A DNA stretch of 64,000 bases from the NCBI GenBank assembly GCA_014529385.2, contig CM043964.1, positions 109,855,587 through 109,919,586 on the forward strand, given 5' to 3'. Origin of the DNA: Adiantum capillus-veneris (lineage: Eukaryota > Streptophyta > Polypodiopsida > Polypodiales > Pteridaceae). Both the position numbers and the translations under genes were made by a program. This document shows positions 45,858-55,697 of this stretch, one piece after another. The notes under the pieces were generated by a model. That model saw only the letters and a program-made list of their open reading frames with translations, was not told the DNA's origin and did no database searches. Numbering within the stretch: the stretch's first letter is position 1; the number at the start of each line of letters is the position of its first letter.

Positions 45858-46217
45858 AGGTCACGTCCTCCCAGGCTTAGTCACCAGCTGCTCCAGCACA
45901 CGCCTGCTCACTTTCTCCAATTTCAATGAGCTTTGGCGAGCGTTCGCAGGTCGACAAAAATTTTGGGCAAGCTCGAAGAGTTCGGTCTGCTCAGAATTTT
46001 GATTTGGGCTCATTTCGGCCTCCGTTTCCACTACAGGCAGTACTGCACAGGCTATTTCGTCATTTTGTGCAGAATTTCAGTCAGTGCCATTTTCTGCATA
46101 ACAGGTGCCTTATAGTCTTCTCGGTTTGTGCTATATAGCTGTGCTATATAGCACAGGTTGTTCCCGCTCCATTACTCCTATTTTCGGGCAGTTTTCACAT
46201 CAGGTGCAGCATTTACC

Positions 46218-47048
46218 ATGGCTGACAACAACAACACAGATGTGTTCAAGATGTTTACTGCTGAGGATAGGTTGGATGGGGACAACTACCCTATGTGGGC
46301 TTATATGATGCAACATGTTCTTGTGTCAAAGGGTGTCTGGAACATTGTGCAGGGCATTGATGTACGTCTTGGTTCTGAGGATGTAGGCGATGTTGAGGAT
46401 GTTGCAGGTCTTGCTGCAAGGATTGCAGCTGTTAGAGTTGTTTTGCCTACGACAGAACAAGCTCGTTGGGATGTTAAGGATGCGCAGGCTCATGCATTGA
46501 TTGCGTTGTCTATGAAGCGTACCATTGTTCCTCACATCCGTTCAGCAAAATCTGCAAAACAGGCTTGGGATATTCTAGTAGGTCTTTATGCAAGCCGCAA
46601 TGAGGCTAAAATTGCTTTGCTGCGTAAAGAGCTGGAGTCGAAGATTATGCATGAGGAAGATGATATGGACACTTTCTTTGCTAGTGTCAAGGATATCAAT
46701 GAGCAGCTTATTTCTGCAGGTGAAGTCATTTCAGACAGTTCCCTTGTGCAGACTGTTCTTGATGCCTTACCAGACTCCTACCAGACTTTTGCTAGTACTT
46801 GGAGACAGATGACCCAAGGAAATCGTGAAGTTGTCAAGTTTGATGCATTATGCACATTGCTGTTGAAAGAGTCACTTTCTAGAAAAAACAGGACTAGGCA
46901 GCGTGGAGTTGAACAGGCTTTTATTGCTTCTCAAAGAAAGGGTGGTAACAGTAATGCAGCCACTTCTTATGGTTCTACTGCGAGTAGCAAAAATTATGTT
47001 CCTAATGCTTCTGCTGGCAGCAATTCTTCTGGAAATTCTGGTGATTAG
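46218..47048 (+). CDS. copia gag (capsid part), ending in in-frame TAG
   Basis: 276 codons from ATG at 46218 (MADNNNTDVFKMF). It contains the copia gag fold of the UBN2/DUF4219 type: LDGDNYPMWAYMM near the N-terminus, AWDILVGLY in the middle, LLRKELESKIMHEEDDMDTF, and LPDSYQTFASTW. A TAG at 47046-47048 stops it just before the zinc knuckle, and pol continues in the same frame. A Trp codon changed to TAG is the simplest reading; readthrough is an alternative. Upstream open sequence from 46158 is leader. Confidence 0.9.
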   Translation: MADNNNTDVFKMFTAEDRLDGDNYPMWAYMMQHVLVSKGVWNIVQGIDVRLGSEDVGDVEDVAGLAARIAAVRVVLPTTEQARWDVKDAQAHALIALSMKRTIVPHIRSAKSAKQAWDILVGLYASRNEAKIALLRKELESKIMHEEDDMDTFFASVKDINEQLISAGEVISDSSLVQTVLDALPDSYQTFASTWRQMTQGNREVVKFDALCTLLLKESLSRKNRTRQRGVEQAFIASQRKGGNSNAATSYGSTASSKNYVPNASAGSNSSGNSGD

Positions 47049-48560
47049 GGAAAAAAGAAGATGCGTTGCCATTATTGTAAAGCCAATGATCACTTGATCA
47101 AGTCGTGTCCTAAGTTGAAGGCCAAAGAGGCTAAGAAGAAAGAGGGTGGTTCCACTGCAAATGCTGGTTCCACTACAAATGCAGCCATTGTTGAGTCTTC
47201 TGTGAAAGGAGACTGTGTTGCTGATGTTGATGCAGAATGGGCCTTTAGTACAGAGTGCACTTACAATCCTGCTGTCCATGATGCATGCTTGTCAGTTGCT
47301 GCAGATTCACATGTGTGGTATTTCGACAGTGGTGCTACAAAGCACATTACCTCACATCGTGAATTGTTTACCTCTCTCGAGTCTGTCCCTCATGGGAATT
47401 CAGTCACTTGTGCCAACAACGCCTCTTATCCAGTTCAGGGAGTTGGAAAGATTGTGCTTACTGCTGCTAATGGCAGTTCTTTCACACTTGTTGATGCACT
47501 TTATGTACCTGGGATCAAGAAGAATCTCTTGTCTGTATCTGCACTTGCTAGACTTGGACTTGTAGTCAAATTTGTGGATGACAGATGTACAGTTCATGAT
47601 CTCAGTTTTGGTGATGAAATTGTTGCATATGGCCTTTTGTGCCGTGGGCTATATAAGCTCACTTTGTATGACAAGTGTGGACAAAACTTTGCAAATGATG
47701 TTGCAGATTCAAGGGCTATTTCAGATGCAAAACTTTGGCATGCACGTTTTGGTCATCTGAATTTTGCCAGTTTGTTGCGTTTGCAGAAATCTGATATGGT
47801 TGCTTCTTTGCCGCCTCTTGAAGCACCTGTCAAACATTTTTGTGAAGGCTGTATTTTGGGTAAGATGCAGCATTCTAAATTTCCAAAGGATGGTTCAGTT
47901 CGAGCCACATGCTGGTTGCATCTTGTGCATAGTGATGTTTGTGGGCCCATGCAAACTCCGTCCTTGGGCAATTACCTGTACTTAGTGACTTTCATTGATG
48001 ATTACTCCAGGCATGCATGGGTATTTCCGCTAAAAGCGAAGTCCGAAGTTTTTATGTGCTTCAAACAATTTCTGGCTATGGTTGAAAATGTCTCGAAATG
48101 TACTATGGGCACCCTCCGTTCATATCGAGGGGGGGAGTATATGTCTCATGAATTTAATGCATTTCTGGCTAGTCGTGGGATAAAACACCAATGTACAGTG
48201 CCTTATACACCTCAGCAAAATGGTGTTGCTGAGAGGAAAAACAGGTCACTGACGGAAATGGCACGATGTATGGTCAAAAGTCAAGCTTTACCGCATTCTT
48301 TTTGGCTTGAGGCCATCATGTGTGCAACTTATGTACTTAACAGGTGTCCTACGAAAGCTTTGCAGTCTATTACTCCATATGAAGCATGGCATGATAGAAA
48401 GCCTTCTATTGAGCACATGCGTGTTTTTGGCTGTTTGGCATATGCTTTGGTGCCACAAGTGCAGCGCAAAAAATTGGATGATAAGGCTGTCAAATGTATT
48501 TTTTTTGGTTATAGTGCTGAAAGCAAAGGTTACAGGTTGTATCATCCGCAAACAAAACGT
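47049..48560 (+). pseudogene. copia nucleocapsid knuckle, protease and integrase
   Basis: Same frame as gag. From Met at 47061: CCHC knuckle (CHYCKANDHLIKSC, 3-16), protease FDSGATKHIT (Asp89), GAG-pre-integrase with H227 and H232 (LWHARFGH) and C261/C264 (CEGC), and integrase with Asp292 (SDVCGP). The second catalytic residue reads LRSYRGGEY, Tyr355 where Asp is standard. Glu391 (NGVAERKN) is kept. Near 48562 one base is missing (ATCTGGTTTCTCGG in place of a form reading I-V-V-S-R), which sends the frame into a stop at 48636-48638. Integrase is therefore inactive on two counts. Confidence 0.9.
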
Positions 48561-50599
48561 ATCTGGTTTCTCGGGATGTACTGTTTGTGGAAGATTCTGT
48601 TCAGCCCTTGCTGTCATGTACTAGAGACAGTAATGTAAGCTCACAGGACATTTATGACACTTTGTTGCCTCTTTTTAGTGGTGGAAATACGAATGTAAGT
48701 TCCAATGAGGCAAATGTATAGCCTATGGGGGTTTTTGAAAATGTTTTAGATCAGCCTATTACTGATGCAGATGTACATGATGTACTTGATGAGGAAAGGG
48801 CTGAAAATGAGCAGGCTAGAGGTATGCCAAAATGGCTAGTGCACACTTTGCGTGACAGTAAATTGGATGCACCTTTGTCTAGTCGTACTCGTTCAGGTTC
48901 TCGCCATGCATCTTATGCATTAGATTATTATGCTTTGGCTGTGTCTAGCTTACATGATGTTGAGGAGCCTCTGACTTTTGATGAAGCACAAAATTCAGAA
49001 AATTGGATGAATGCCATGCAATCAGAATATGATGCACTTATAGAAAATGACACATGGACTTTATGTGATTTGCCTCTTGGCAAAAAGGCCATTGGTATGA
49101 AGTGGGTTTACAAGTTGAAACGCAAGCCGGATGGTGAGATCGATCGCCATAAGGCTCGACTTGTTGCAAAGGGTTATGCACAGCAAAAAGGCATAGATTA
49201 TGAAGAGACTTTTGCTCCCACTTGTCGTATGACTACTGTGTGTTTTCTATGTGCATTGGCAGCTCATTTTGGTTGGGATGTACATCAATCAGACATTGTT
49301 ATTGCTTTCTTGAATGGTGACATATTTGAGGAAGTTTATGTAACGCAGCCTCGGGGTTTTGTCATAAAAGGACAAGAGGACAAAGTGTGCAAATGTAACA
49401 AGGCTTTGTATGGGTTGAAGCAATCTCCTCGTGCTTGGTATGAGAAAGCTGACACTCATTTGGTCAAACAAGGCTTTCGTAACAGTCCAACAGAAAGCAC
49501 ATTGTATGTAAAGCGTGAGGGTGATGTATTTCTCATCGTGGTTCTTTATGTTGATGATTTGCTGATCACTGGACCAAATGAGAGACATATTGCTGAATTT
49601 AAGGCTGATCTGAATGCTACTTTCAAGATGAAAGATTTGGGGCTGTTGCATCATTATTTGGGTATACAGTTTAAGCAGTGTGATGGTGGTATTGCCTTGT
49701 GTCAGAAAAGTTACATAGAGACATTGCTATGTAAGTTTGGACTTGAGGATTGCAAACCTATTGCCACTCCCATGGAAACAGGTTTGAAGTTGAGTCTACA
49801 TGATGCTAGTGATCCTGCTGATGTCACTCTTTACCAAACTGCTGTTGGCTGCCTCATTTATGTATGCAACACGAGGCCGGATATTCAGCTTGCAGTCTCA
49901 CAGGTCAGCTGATTTATGCATAGCCCAGGGTCTAAGCATTGGCAGGCTGTCAAGAGGATTTTCCGCTACCTTAGTGGCACTTTACATCTTGGCTTGTTTT
50001 ATCCCAAGTGGGGATCATTGTCGCCAGACTTACATGCTTTTTCGGACTCAGATTGGGCTGGTTGTTTTGACACGCGAGTGTCCACAAGTGGTTTTTGTTT
50101 CATGCTTGACAGTTCATGTATATCATGGTTGAGCAAGAAGCAACCGACTGTGGCCACTTCGAGTTGTGAGGCTGAGTACAGGGCAGTCTTCACAGCTACG
50201 GTTGAGTGTGTATGGCTCAGACGCCTTATGGCTGATTTGGGTGTTGGACAGGACACTACCAACACTATCTACACTGACAGTCAGAGCGCATTGGCAGTTG
50301 TGAGGAACCCAGTTTTTCATGCTCGCACAAAGCACATTGAGGTGCATTACCACTATGTCAGGGAGAGGCTCTCAGCAGGAGAGATCAGCTTGGATTATGT
50401 GCCAACACAGGACAACCTTGCAGATCTTTTCACAAAGGCATTGTCTAGTGAGAAGCTTGAAGCTTTCTGCAAAGCTTTGGGCTTACTCCCCTTTGTGGAC
50501 CGATCCTGTCCTCAGGGCATGGCACTTCCCTTTACTCATGTGCCAGCTCTTGTTCACCGCATCACTCCACAGGGATTTGTTACCGTATACATGTGGTAG
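48561..50599 (+). pseudogene. copia reverse transcriptase and RNase H
   Basis: The frame after the shift resumes with SRDVLFVED. A TAG interrupts at 48719-48721 and a TGA at 49910-49912; otherwise the frame is open to 50599. From Met at 48725: RT with WVYKLKRKPDGEIDRHKARL (127-146), DIVIAFLNGD (Asp190), ALYGLKQSPRAWY, and YVDD at 275-278 (49547-49558). RNase H is 49913-50599 with SDSDWAG, SSCEAEYRA, TDSQSAL and ADLFTKAL. The TGA stands where AGC CGA (Ser-Arg) is expected, a CpG-type C-to-T change. The stop codon lies 22 bp inside the 3' LTR. Confidence 0.92.
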
Positions 50600-50804
50600 T
50601 GATGTGTGTGAACACACTAGGACCGCCGGGGCATTTTTTCCCTCTTTAGGAGGTTTTTTCCCCCGTGCATTGTATATATGCCCATCACTCTAGGGTTATC
50701 TATCTTTCCATTGCACACTAAGTAACACACTCTCTATTGTGTGCCTTGAGCTTCCTTCGTCTTCTCCAAGCTGTGTGCGTTTCTCTGCAACCCTAATTCC
50801 AACA
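50578..50804 (+). repeat. copia 3' LTR
   Basis: 227 bp, TGTTACCGTATACATG to CCTAATTCCAACA. No convincing polypurine tract precedes it; only CACAGGGAT is present. Confidence 0.95.
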
Positions 50805-51953
50805 AAATTGCACTCACATTTGTTGCTTGATAGAAATATACAGCATGGTTTATAGCATTTCTCCAAACAAACAGAAAAAAAAAACTATGCACACTTGATT
50901 AATCACATGCCTCGACCTGCCGTAGGTTGTATCCTTGCCGATTACAGCGTTGCTTGGTGTTGTATATCTGTAAGAAGCCTTGCTCACATGAAATTTTGAG
51001 AACAACACTCTTAATTTGCCTCAATCAATGCGTCTTGAATCAATCAGTAACATCATCCTTATTGTGAGCTCTTTGTTGGGATTGCTACATGCTGGAAGAC
51101 ATGGCCTTGCCATTGGCTTCCCAATTGCGAATGGTAGCATGACTTTTATCCGCCTTGGTCCCGACATCATTCGTTGAAATTTGAGAGTCCCGTTGTGTTT
51201 GATCAAGTGGTAAAGACGTGTACAATTTTCATAGTAGACCGACTAGGAAGACTGTGCTCATGGCGGCTCCTAATATGCTCGAAGGCCACCGCGCCAGAAA
51301 CCAAAGGGAACCAGCGCTGCAAGGCGCGTGTGTTCGGGCCCACCATGGCAAAACCCTCCACCTTGGATGCCTTGCCCATCCCATGATGGTGGCCTTTGGC
51401 GCATGATGACATGCAACATGCTGGAGCACAGGTTCCGCTAATCCATGGGATGTAGCTGCGCATGCATAGCATGGGCTGTAGCCCTTAGCAAGAGTGGGTG
51501 CCCGAAATAGGGCGCCCAACCCTGGATTCCAAAAAAAGGAAAAATAAAAAGTAACTTTGAAGTGTTGCCTGGCCATGCTGTTGCACAGAGCCGCCGGACC
51601 GGGAGAGAGAACAGGAGCACGCGGTGCATGTGCTGCTCGAATGGGCCCGCTTTCGTGACGGGATTCGTGTGGCTGGGCCTCCCGCTTCCGTCAAGCTCCA
51701 TAGCTCTAGGTTTTGAGCAGGTTGTCCCCTCTCCTCCCTTTGCCTCAAGAGGCCGTGCACACCCGGTTATTCCCCTTGGCTTCTTACCCACCTATCAAGA
51801 GAGGAGCTCCACGACGTCTTCCCTGCCTGTCAAGCAAGAAGCTCCATAGCATGCAACATGCAAGAGGTGTAGAAAAGAAGCACCACGCCTGTCTTCCCAA
51901 GAAAGTACTTGGCTCCCCATACCAGTGTAAGATCTTGGGTGACTAGACCTTGA

Positions 51954-52430
51954 GCCAATTGTCCATATGACTGATACATTGTGCAGTGAGGAGGTTCAAT
52001 GAAACCAAGAGCAACATCTTGATTTTTAACATTGTTGTCTGTTTGCAACCACGTGTATCTTAATGGTAAATCTATGTATAACTCACGTGAGTACTGTAAA
52101 GGAGTAACCACAACAAAGAGACATAACGAGTTTGCAGACTTTCTGAAGGTAACCTTGGTGCAACTTTCCATGAAGTTGTGAGCTAGATTTCCAACTTGTG
52201 TGAGTATCTTTAAAAGCTCATAGGTACTACGGGATAGAATAGGGAGAGTCCTCATGTCAGACTTCTGAACATTTTGGAACACACGGAACTACATGTTCAC
52301 CCCTAATGTAGGCTACATGTTCACCCCTACTAAGTCCTTGACTTATGAAACTATTGAAATGGTATCAACCCCACCACAACAGGTGTTCAAAGTTGAAAAC
52401 CTAAACAAAACAAATTCTAGAATAGGAAGA
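51954..52430 (-). mobile_element. Fragment of a minus-strand LARD (3' part)
   Basis: Matches M2 42235-41880 in the same orientation: the terminal segment (TGAACCTCCTCACTGCACA... on the minus strand) and the ACATGTTCACCCCTA stretch, here duplicated. Its PPT and LTR start are gone. It is fused at 51953/51954 to the remnant 5' LTR end of M2, which implies a deletion between tandem minus units. Confidence 0.65.
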
Positions 52431-53204
52431 TATGGCTATGAGCTATTTTTATGCCTAGGGTTGGATGGTCTTAACTCTATGAGCTTACTCCACTCTAGCC
52501 CGCTTTCAACCTAGTTGGTTGTCTCCATTCCATATTGAGTATATGGCTGGATCCTCAATAGTCGAGTCATAGTTTATCGTCAGTTGTGCAAGACTAGTGG
52601 TTGGGGGAAAGTACCTCACTCTTACTGCTGTTATTCATCCCGCGTTGGATGGGCAGCTTACAAGTATTTTTGCTAAAGGATCTGCTAAGAGCATAGGTTA
52701 ATACAATGCATTCTGAATGTGCGATTCTCTCTCTATTCTAAAATTTGCTTAGGTTAGGTTTTCAACTTTGAACACCTTTTGTGGTGGGATTGGATACCGA
52801 TTCAATAGTTTCATAAGTCAAGGACTTAGTAGGTGTGCTGACAAAGTATGTTGGCATGTAACCTTCATTAGGGGTGAACATGTTGTTCTGTGTGTTCCAA
52901 AATGTTCAAAAGTCTGACATGAGGACACTCCCTATTCTATCCTTCAGTAGCTATGAGCTTTTCAAGATACTCACATGAGTTATCATGAGTTACCATTTAG
53001 ATTCAAGTGGTTGCAAAAGGACAACAATGTTGAAAATCAAGATGTTGCTCTTGGTTTCATTGAACCTCCTCACTGCACTAGGTATCGTTCATATGGACAA
53101 TTGGCCCGCGTATGGGATGCCAGAAAGGAAAATACCTGTCTTCTTACGAAGATACTACCACTTGTGTTTTCGAGGACAAAAACACTTCTCCAAGGGGGGA
53201 GTAA
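52431..53204 (+). mobile_element. Fragment of a plus-strand LARD (3' part) with PPT
   Basis: From GATATGGCTATGAGC (cf. P0 24535) it jumps to sequence like P0 26955 and is then colinear with P0 to the PPT (53186-53204, TCTCCAAGGGGGGAGTAA). About 2.4 kb is missing at the jump. It meets the minus fragment head to head at about 52430. Confidence 0.7.
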
Positions 53205-53334
53205 TGTCAGGCCAAGGGTTGGGCCAGGGGCCAGGACGGACATGCGGTCAAGGGGATCCCTATAATTAGCAAGCAGGGCCTATATAGGGTACGGTTGGGT
53301 GGAGAGTTGCATGGTTCGGTCCCCATTCTTCACA
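53205..53334 (+). repeat. LARD 3' LTR (130 bp)
   Basis: TGTCAGGCCAAGGGTTGGGCC to CATTCTTCACA. Same length as the P0 5' LTR (22379-22508) and much closer to it than to any other LTR here. The two may be the ends of one outer element with other LARDs nested inside. No matching 5-bp duplication is seen outside them (GGCTG left, GGGAG right). Confidence 0.8.
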
Positions 53335-53560
53335 GGGAGTGCCAAGTAGTAACCACCAGTAGATGATATCGAGGTCGAACAAAAAGTCGGAGCCTTCATC
53401 AAAGCACCTTGATGCCATACCAATTTGCTACCCTGGTTGAAGAAGACAGTGGCATGCCCAATCCGCTCACCAAACCGCAAATTGCACCACTTTAGTGCTT
53501 GTAGTCCACGTGTTACTGTCCGATTAAACACATCAGAGTAAATCCCCCCACTTGTCGATT
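53335..53560 (-). other. Open minus-strand segment of unknown origin beside the LTR
   Basis: About 70 codons open on the minus strand from about 53550: GGIYSDVFNRTVTRGLQALK, then WCNLRFGERIGHATVFFNQG and ISSTGGYYLALP, stopping at the LTR edge. It reads like real protein sequence, but I do not recognise the family. It lies in the leader of gypsy-3, so it may be captured host DNA cut by the LARD insertion. AG acceptor-like (CGGACAG) and GT donor-like (CCTGTGAAG) sites are nearby but not decisive. Confidence 0.4.
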
Positions 53561-53857
53561 ATGTTGAAAATTGATAATTAGGACTTCTTGGTGTGTTTTG
53601 CAATTGATTTGAGGTCACTGTAATTTTTGAGAATTTTTTGAAATATTGTTCGCCCTCAATGAATGGCCTTGGTTTCTTGCACTTCTTGTGCCCGGCTTCT
53701 CTTGGCCAAGATGATTAGCAGAAGAAGATGGGAGGGGGGGACACCCTCCATAGAATAATTGGCCCCAAAAATTTGTCCTTGGTGGGTGGCCAAATGAGGA
53801 AATTGGGTGCCCTAAGCAATGGAGAGCTCTGTTGCAGCGTGGTCGAAGGAAGATAGA

Positions 53858-53953
<96 letters not shown>

Positions 53954-54234
53954 TGTGTTTCTATGCCTAGCATGCATCTTCAACGGGTTCTCACCCCCAC
54001 TGCCTTGCGCTCCCAACGAGCTGGCCTACTCGTGAGTTGGTGGAGGTCGAGCCTTGGCTCCCACCTCGCCTAAGGGTTCTTGCACATTGCAGAGAGCCTA
54101 CCCGCTTGCTAAGAACCGTTGCACACGAATTTCCTTCGATTGCTTCGTCTTCTCCCTCAATTGCATGAGCATGCAAAAAATTGACAGAGTGGCCACGCCC
54201 TTTCCCCCATAATATAACCTGCTATTGATACCAT
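53561..54234 (-). other. gypsy-3 leader with (TG)n(AG)n microsatellite and PBS
   Basis: Non-coding. A compound repeat (TG)17(AG)28 spans 53861-53950. Beside the 5' LTR the minus strand reads TGGTATCAATAGC (54221-54233), an initiator-Met PBS with small changes (expected TGGTATCAGAGC). The remaining sequence shows nothing recognisable. Confidence 0.65.
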
Positions 54235-54396
54235 TGTAAGAACCTAGGGGACTAGCTTAGGAGATCCACCTCCCTAACACCCCATATATAGACATTGTGG
54301 CTCTAAGGCCTAACCTAATTGGATCCCAAGTCCACATCCAAGCCTTCCTGGCCCTTGGCTTAGGTTTGTGACCCCCTAGGTTGCCCATGGTCTTGA
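54235..54396 (-). repeat. gypsy-3 5' LTR
   Basis: Ends (minus strand) in CCTAGGTTCTTACA at 54235 and shares its blocks with the 3' LTR at 18650. Its outer start is decayed (TCAAGACC where the other has TGTAAGGCC). ATATG follows at 54397-54401, matching 18645-18649. Confidence 0.75.
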
Positions 54397-55617
54397 ATAT
54401 GTACATTTATGATGGTGAGACATCCTAGTTACATACATACAAGCATGTAACACAAAATGTTGTGAAAACGAGATAGTTGATGGGCTCTTCAAAAATAAAT
54501 GGGGAAGGGGTTTTTGGTGGTGTGCTTGTTTTTGTATTTTGGGGTTTTGGTGGGTGGGGGGGGGGCACAATTATAGTGTATGGCTAGCCTCTACAAGACT
54601 TTCCTTGTTGAGCTTTTCCGTTCTCATTTCAATGCACATAGTGCACGAGTGTAGGACTTTAGTACACTCCATTCACTTAGCTAAGAAACTTCAATTATTA
54701 TTGTCACCTATAAGAGCATGAATGACACAACATTAATGTGATTAGCTCTTGCACCTTATGCATAAGCATATTAATTTATGATGCTTAGTAAAGCGTTTAG
54801 TAAAACTTGGAATCTTTGGAAGTCCCTTCAACCATTTAGTGGGTTCAGTGCTAACCCTAACAATGCCAAAGAGTGAACGCTATAATAGAGAAAGTGGGAA
54901 ACCACATTCCCCAGCTTCATTGATCACTTTTAATTTTTATATGTATGGCCATCATAAACATTAATGACAAAGAAAATTTGACTTTTAATTATAACAAAGA
55001 TCCTTCACTTAGCTATCCTAGAAACTAGTAGTAGCGCTCACGAATTGTTTGCTTTGATTCACACTGCTTTGATTCACACGACGTTGTGCGATTGAAACAA
55101 AAAAAAAAATTTCATATTTTGCATTTTAGAACACCATGTGAAACAACACCTTGTGTATATAGATGTATTTTATGAGCATATTTGTGAGGATACTACTTTT
55201 TAGGTATTCAATTGTGCGTGTTTTAGGTCATATAGTTTAATACATTTCAATAACAAAGGGATTTTCAAATCCACCACTTGGCCATTCTAAACTCTTTGAC
55301 CAATTTCAGGTAACTTGTGTCAATGTAGACTTCCAATTAGCTACAGTCTTTGTTATTATGCATGTATAAATGAGGAAAAAGCAATTTTTTAATCAAAATC
55401 ATCCTATTTGCAACTATAATAAACACAACGCTCTTGTGATTTTGACATTGTGCTTATCACTAAACATGTTTTGGAGAGTACGAAGCTTAAGTTAGAGGAC
55501 TTCAACTCATGTCAATAATGGATGTTATGATAAAGAGTTGTCATGTTATAAACAATTTTAAATGTAGCACTCGTGTGATTTTGACACATCACACATCTTA
55601 AAAAACTATCTGTCTAA

Positions 55618-55620
<3 letters not shown>
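54397..55620. other. AT-rich sequence without recognised feature
   Basis: No open frame of interest, no LTR ends and no splice pattern. A G-run lies at 54555-54566. One stretch near 55262 (ATCCACCACTTGGCCATTCTAA) matches the satellite-like motif found at 59640-62130. Confidence 0.5.

Positions 55621-55621
<1 letters not shown>

Positions 55622-55682
<61 letters not shown>
55622..55682. repeat. (TA)30 microsatellite
   Basis: About 61 bp of perfect TA, followed by (TTTG)4. Confidence 0.95.
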
Positions 55683-55688
<6 letters not shown>

Positions 55689-55697
55689 TGTTTGTTT

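Larger units (their letters stand above)
45617..50804 (+). mobile_element. Complete Ty1/copia retrotransposon inserted in M2
   Basis: 5188 bp with 227-bp LTRs (45617-45843 and 50578-50804), 5-bp TSD AAATT (45612-45616 and 50805-50809), PBS at 45846, gag-protease-integrase-RT-RNase H in copia order. I count three differences between the LTRs, all transitions (A/G in ACC.TATA, C/T in ATA.GCC, T/C in GAG.TTCC). That makes it one of the youngest insertions in the window. Lesions in the coding frame are three in-frame stops and one frameshift, plus a changed integrase residue. Confidence 0.95.
41604..51953 (-). mobile_element. M2: minus-strand LARD unit carrying a copia insertion
   Basis: It runs from a 28-bp remnant of the 5' LTR (51926-51953, ending ATCTTACA in minus sense), a PBS-like CTGGTATGGGGAGC (51925 leftward) and a GC-rich leader (51240-51900), to the PPT and complete 3' LTR at 41604-41784. 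Without the copia element and its duplicated target it is about 5.2 kb, like P0. Its 5' LTR has been mostly deleted and is joined to another LARD end at 51954. No enzymes are encoded. Confidence 0.75.
18650..54396 (-). mobile_element. gypsy-3: minus-strand Ty3/gypsy element split by a 31-kb insert
   Basis: On the minus strand, the 5' LTR is 54235-54396, a PBS lies beside it, and a leader runs to 53335. Then come a 31-kb foreign block (53334-22379), gag (about 22290-21300), protease, RT, RNase H and integrase down to 18900, PPT at 18797-18815, and the 3' LTR 18650-18796. The two LTRs share long blocks (GACTAGCTTAGGAGATCCAC, TATATATAGACATTG, TAATTGGATCCC) and a flanking duplication ATATG (18645-18649 and 54397-54401). 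These data tie two ends nearly 36 kb apart to one insertion. Without the insert the element would be about 4.8 kb. Confidence 0.8.

Noticed and set aside
22379-53334. The 31-kb block as one simple LTR-element insertion with TSD
   Set aside because: The outer LTRs match well, but the flanking bases (GGCTG and GGGAG) do not form a duplication, and the interior is a mosaic. Kept only as a possibility.
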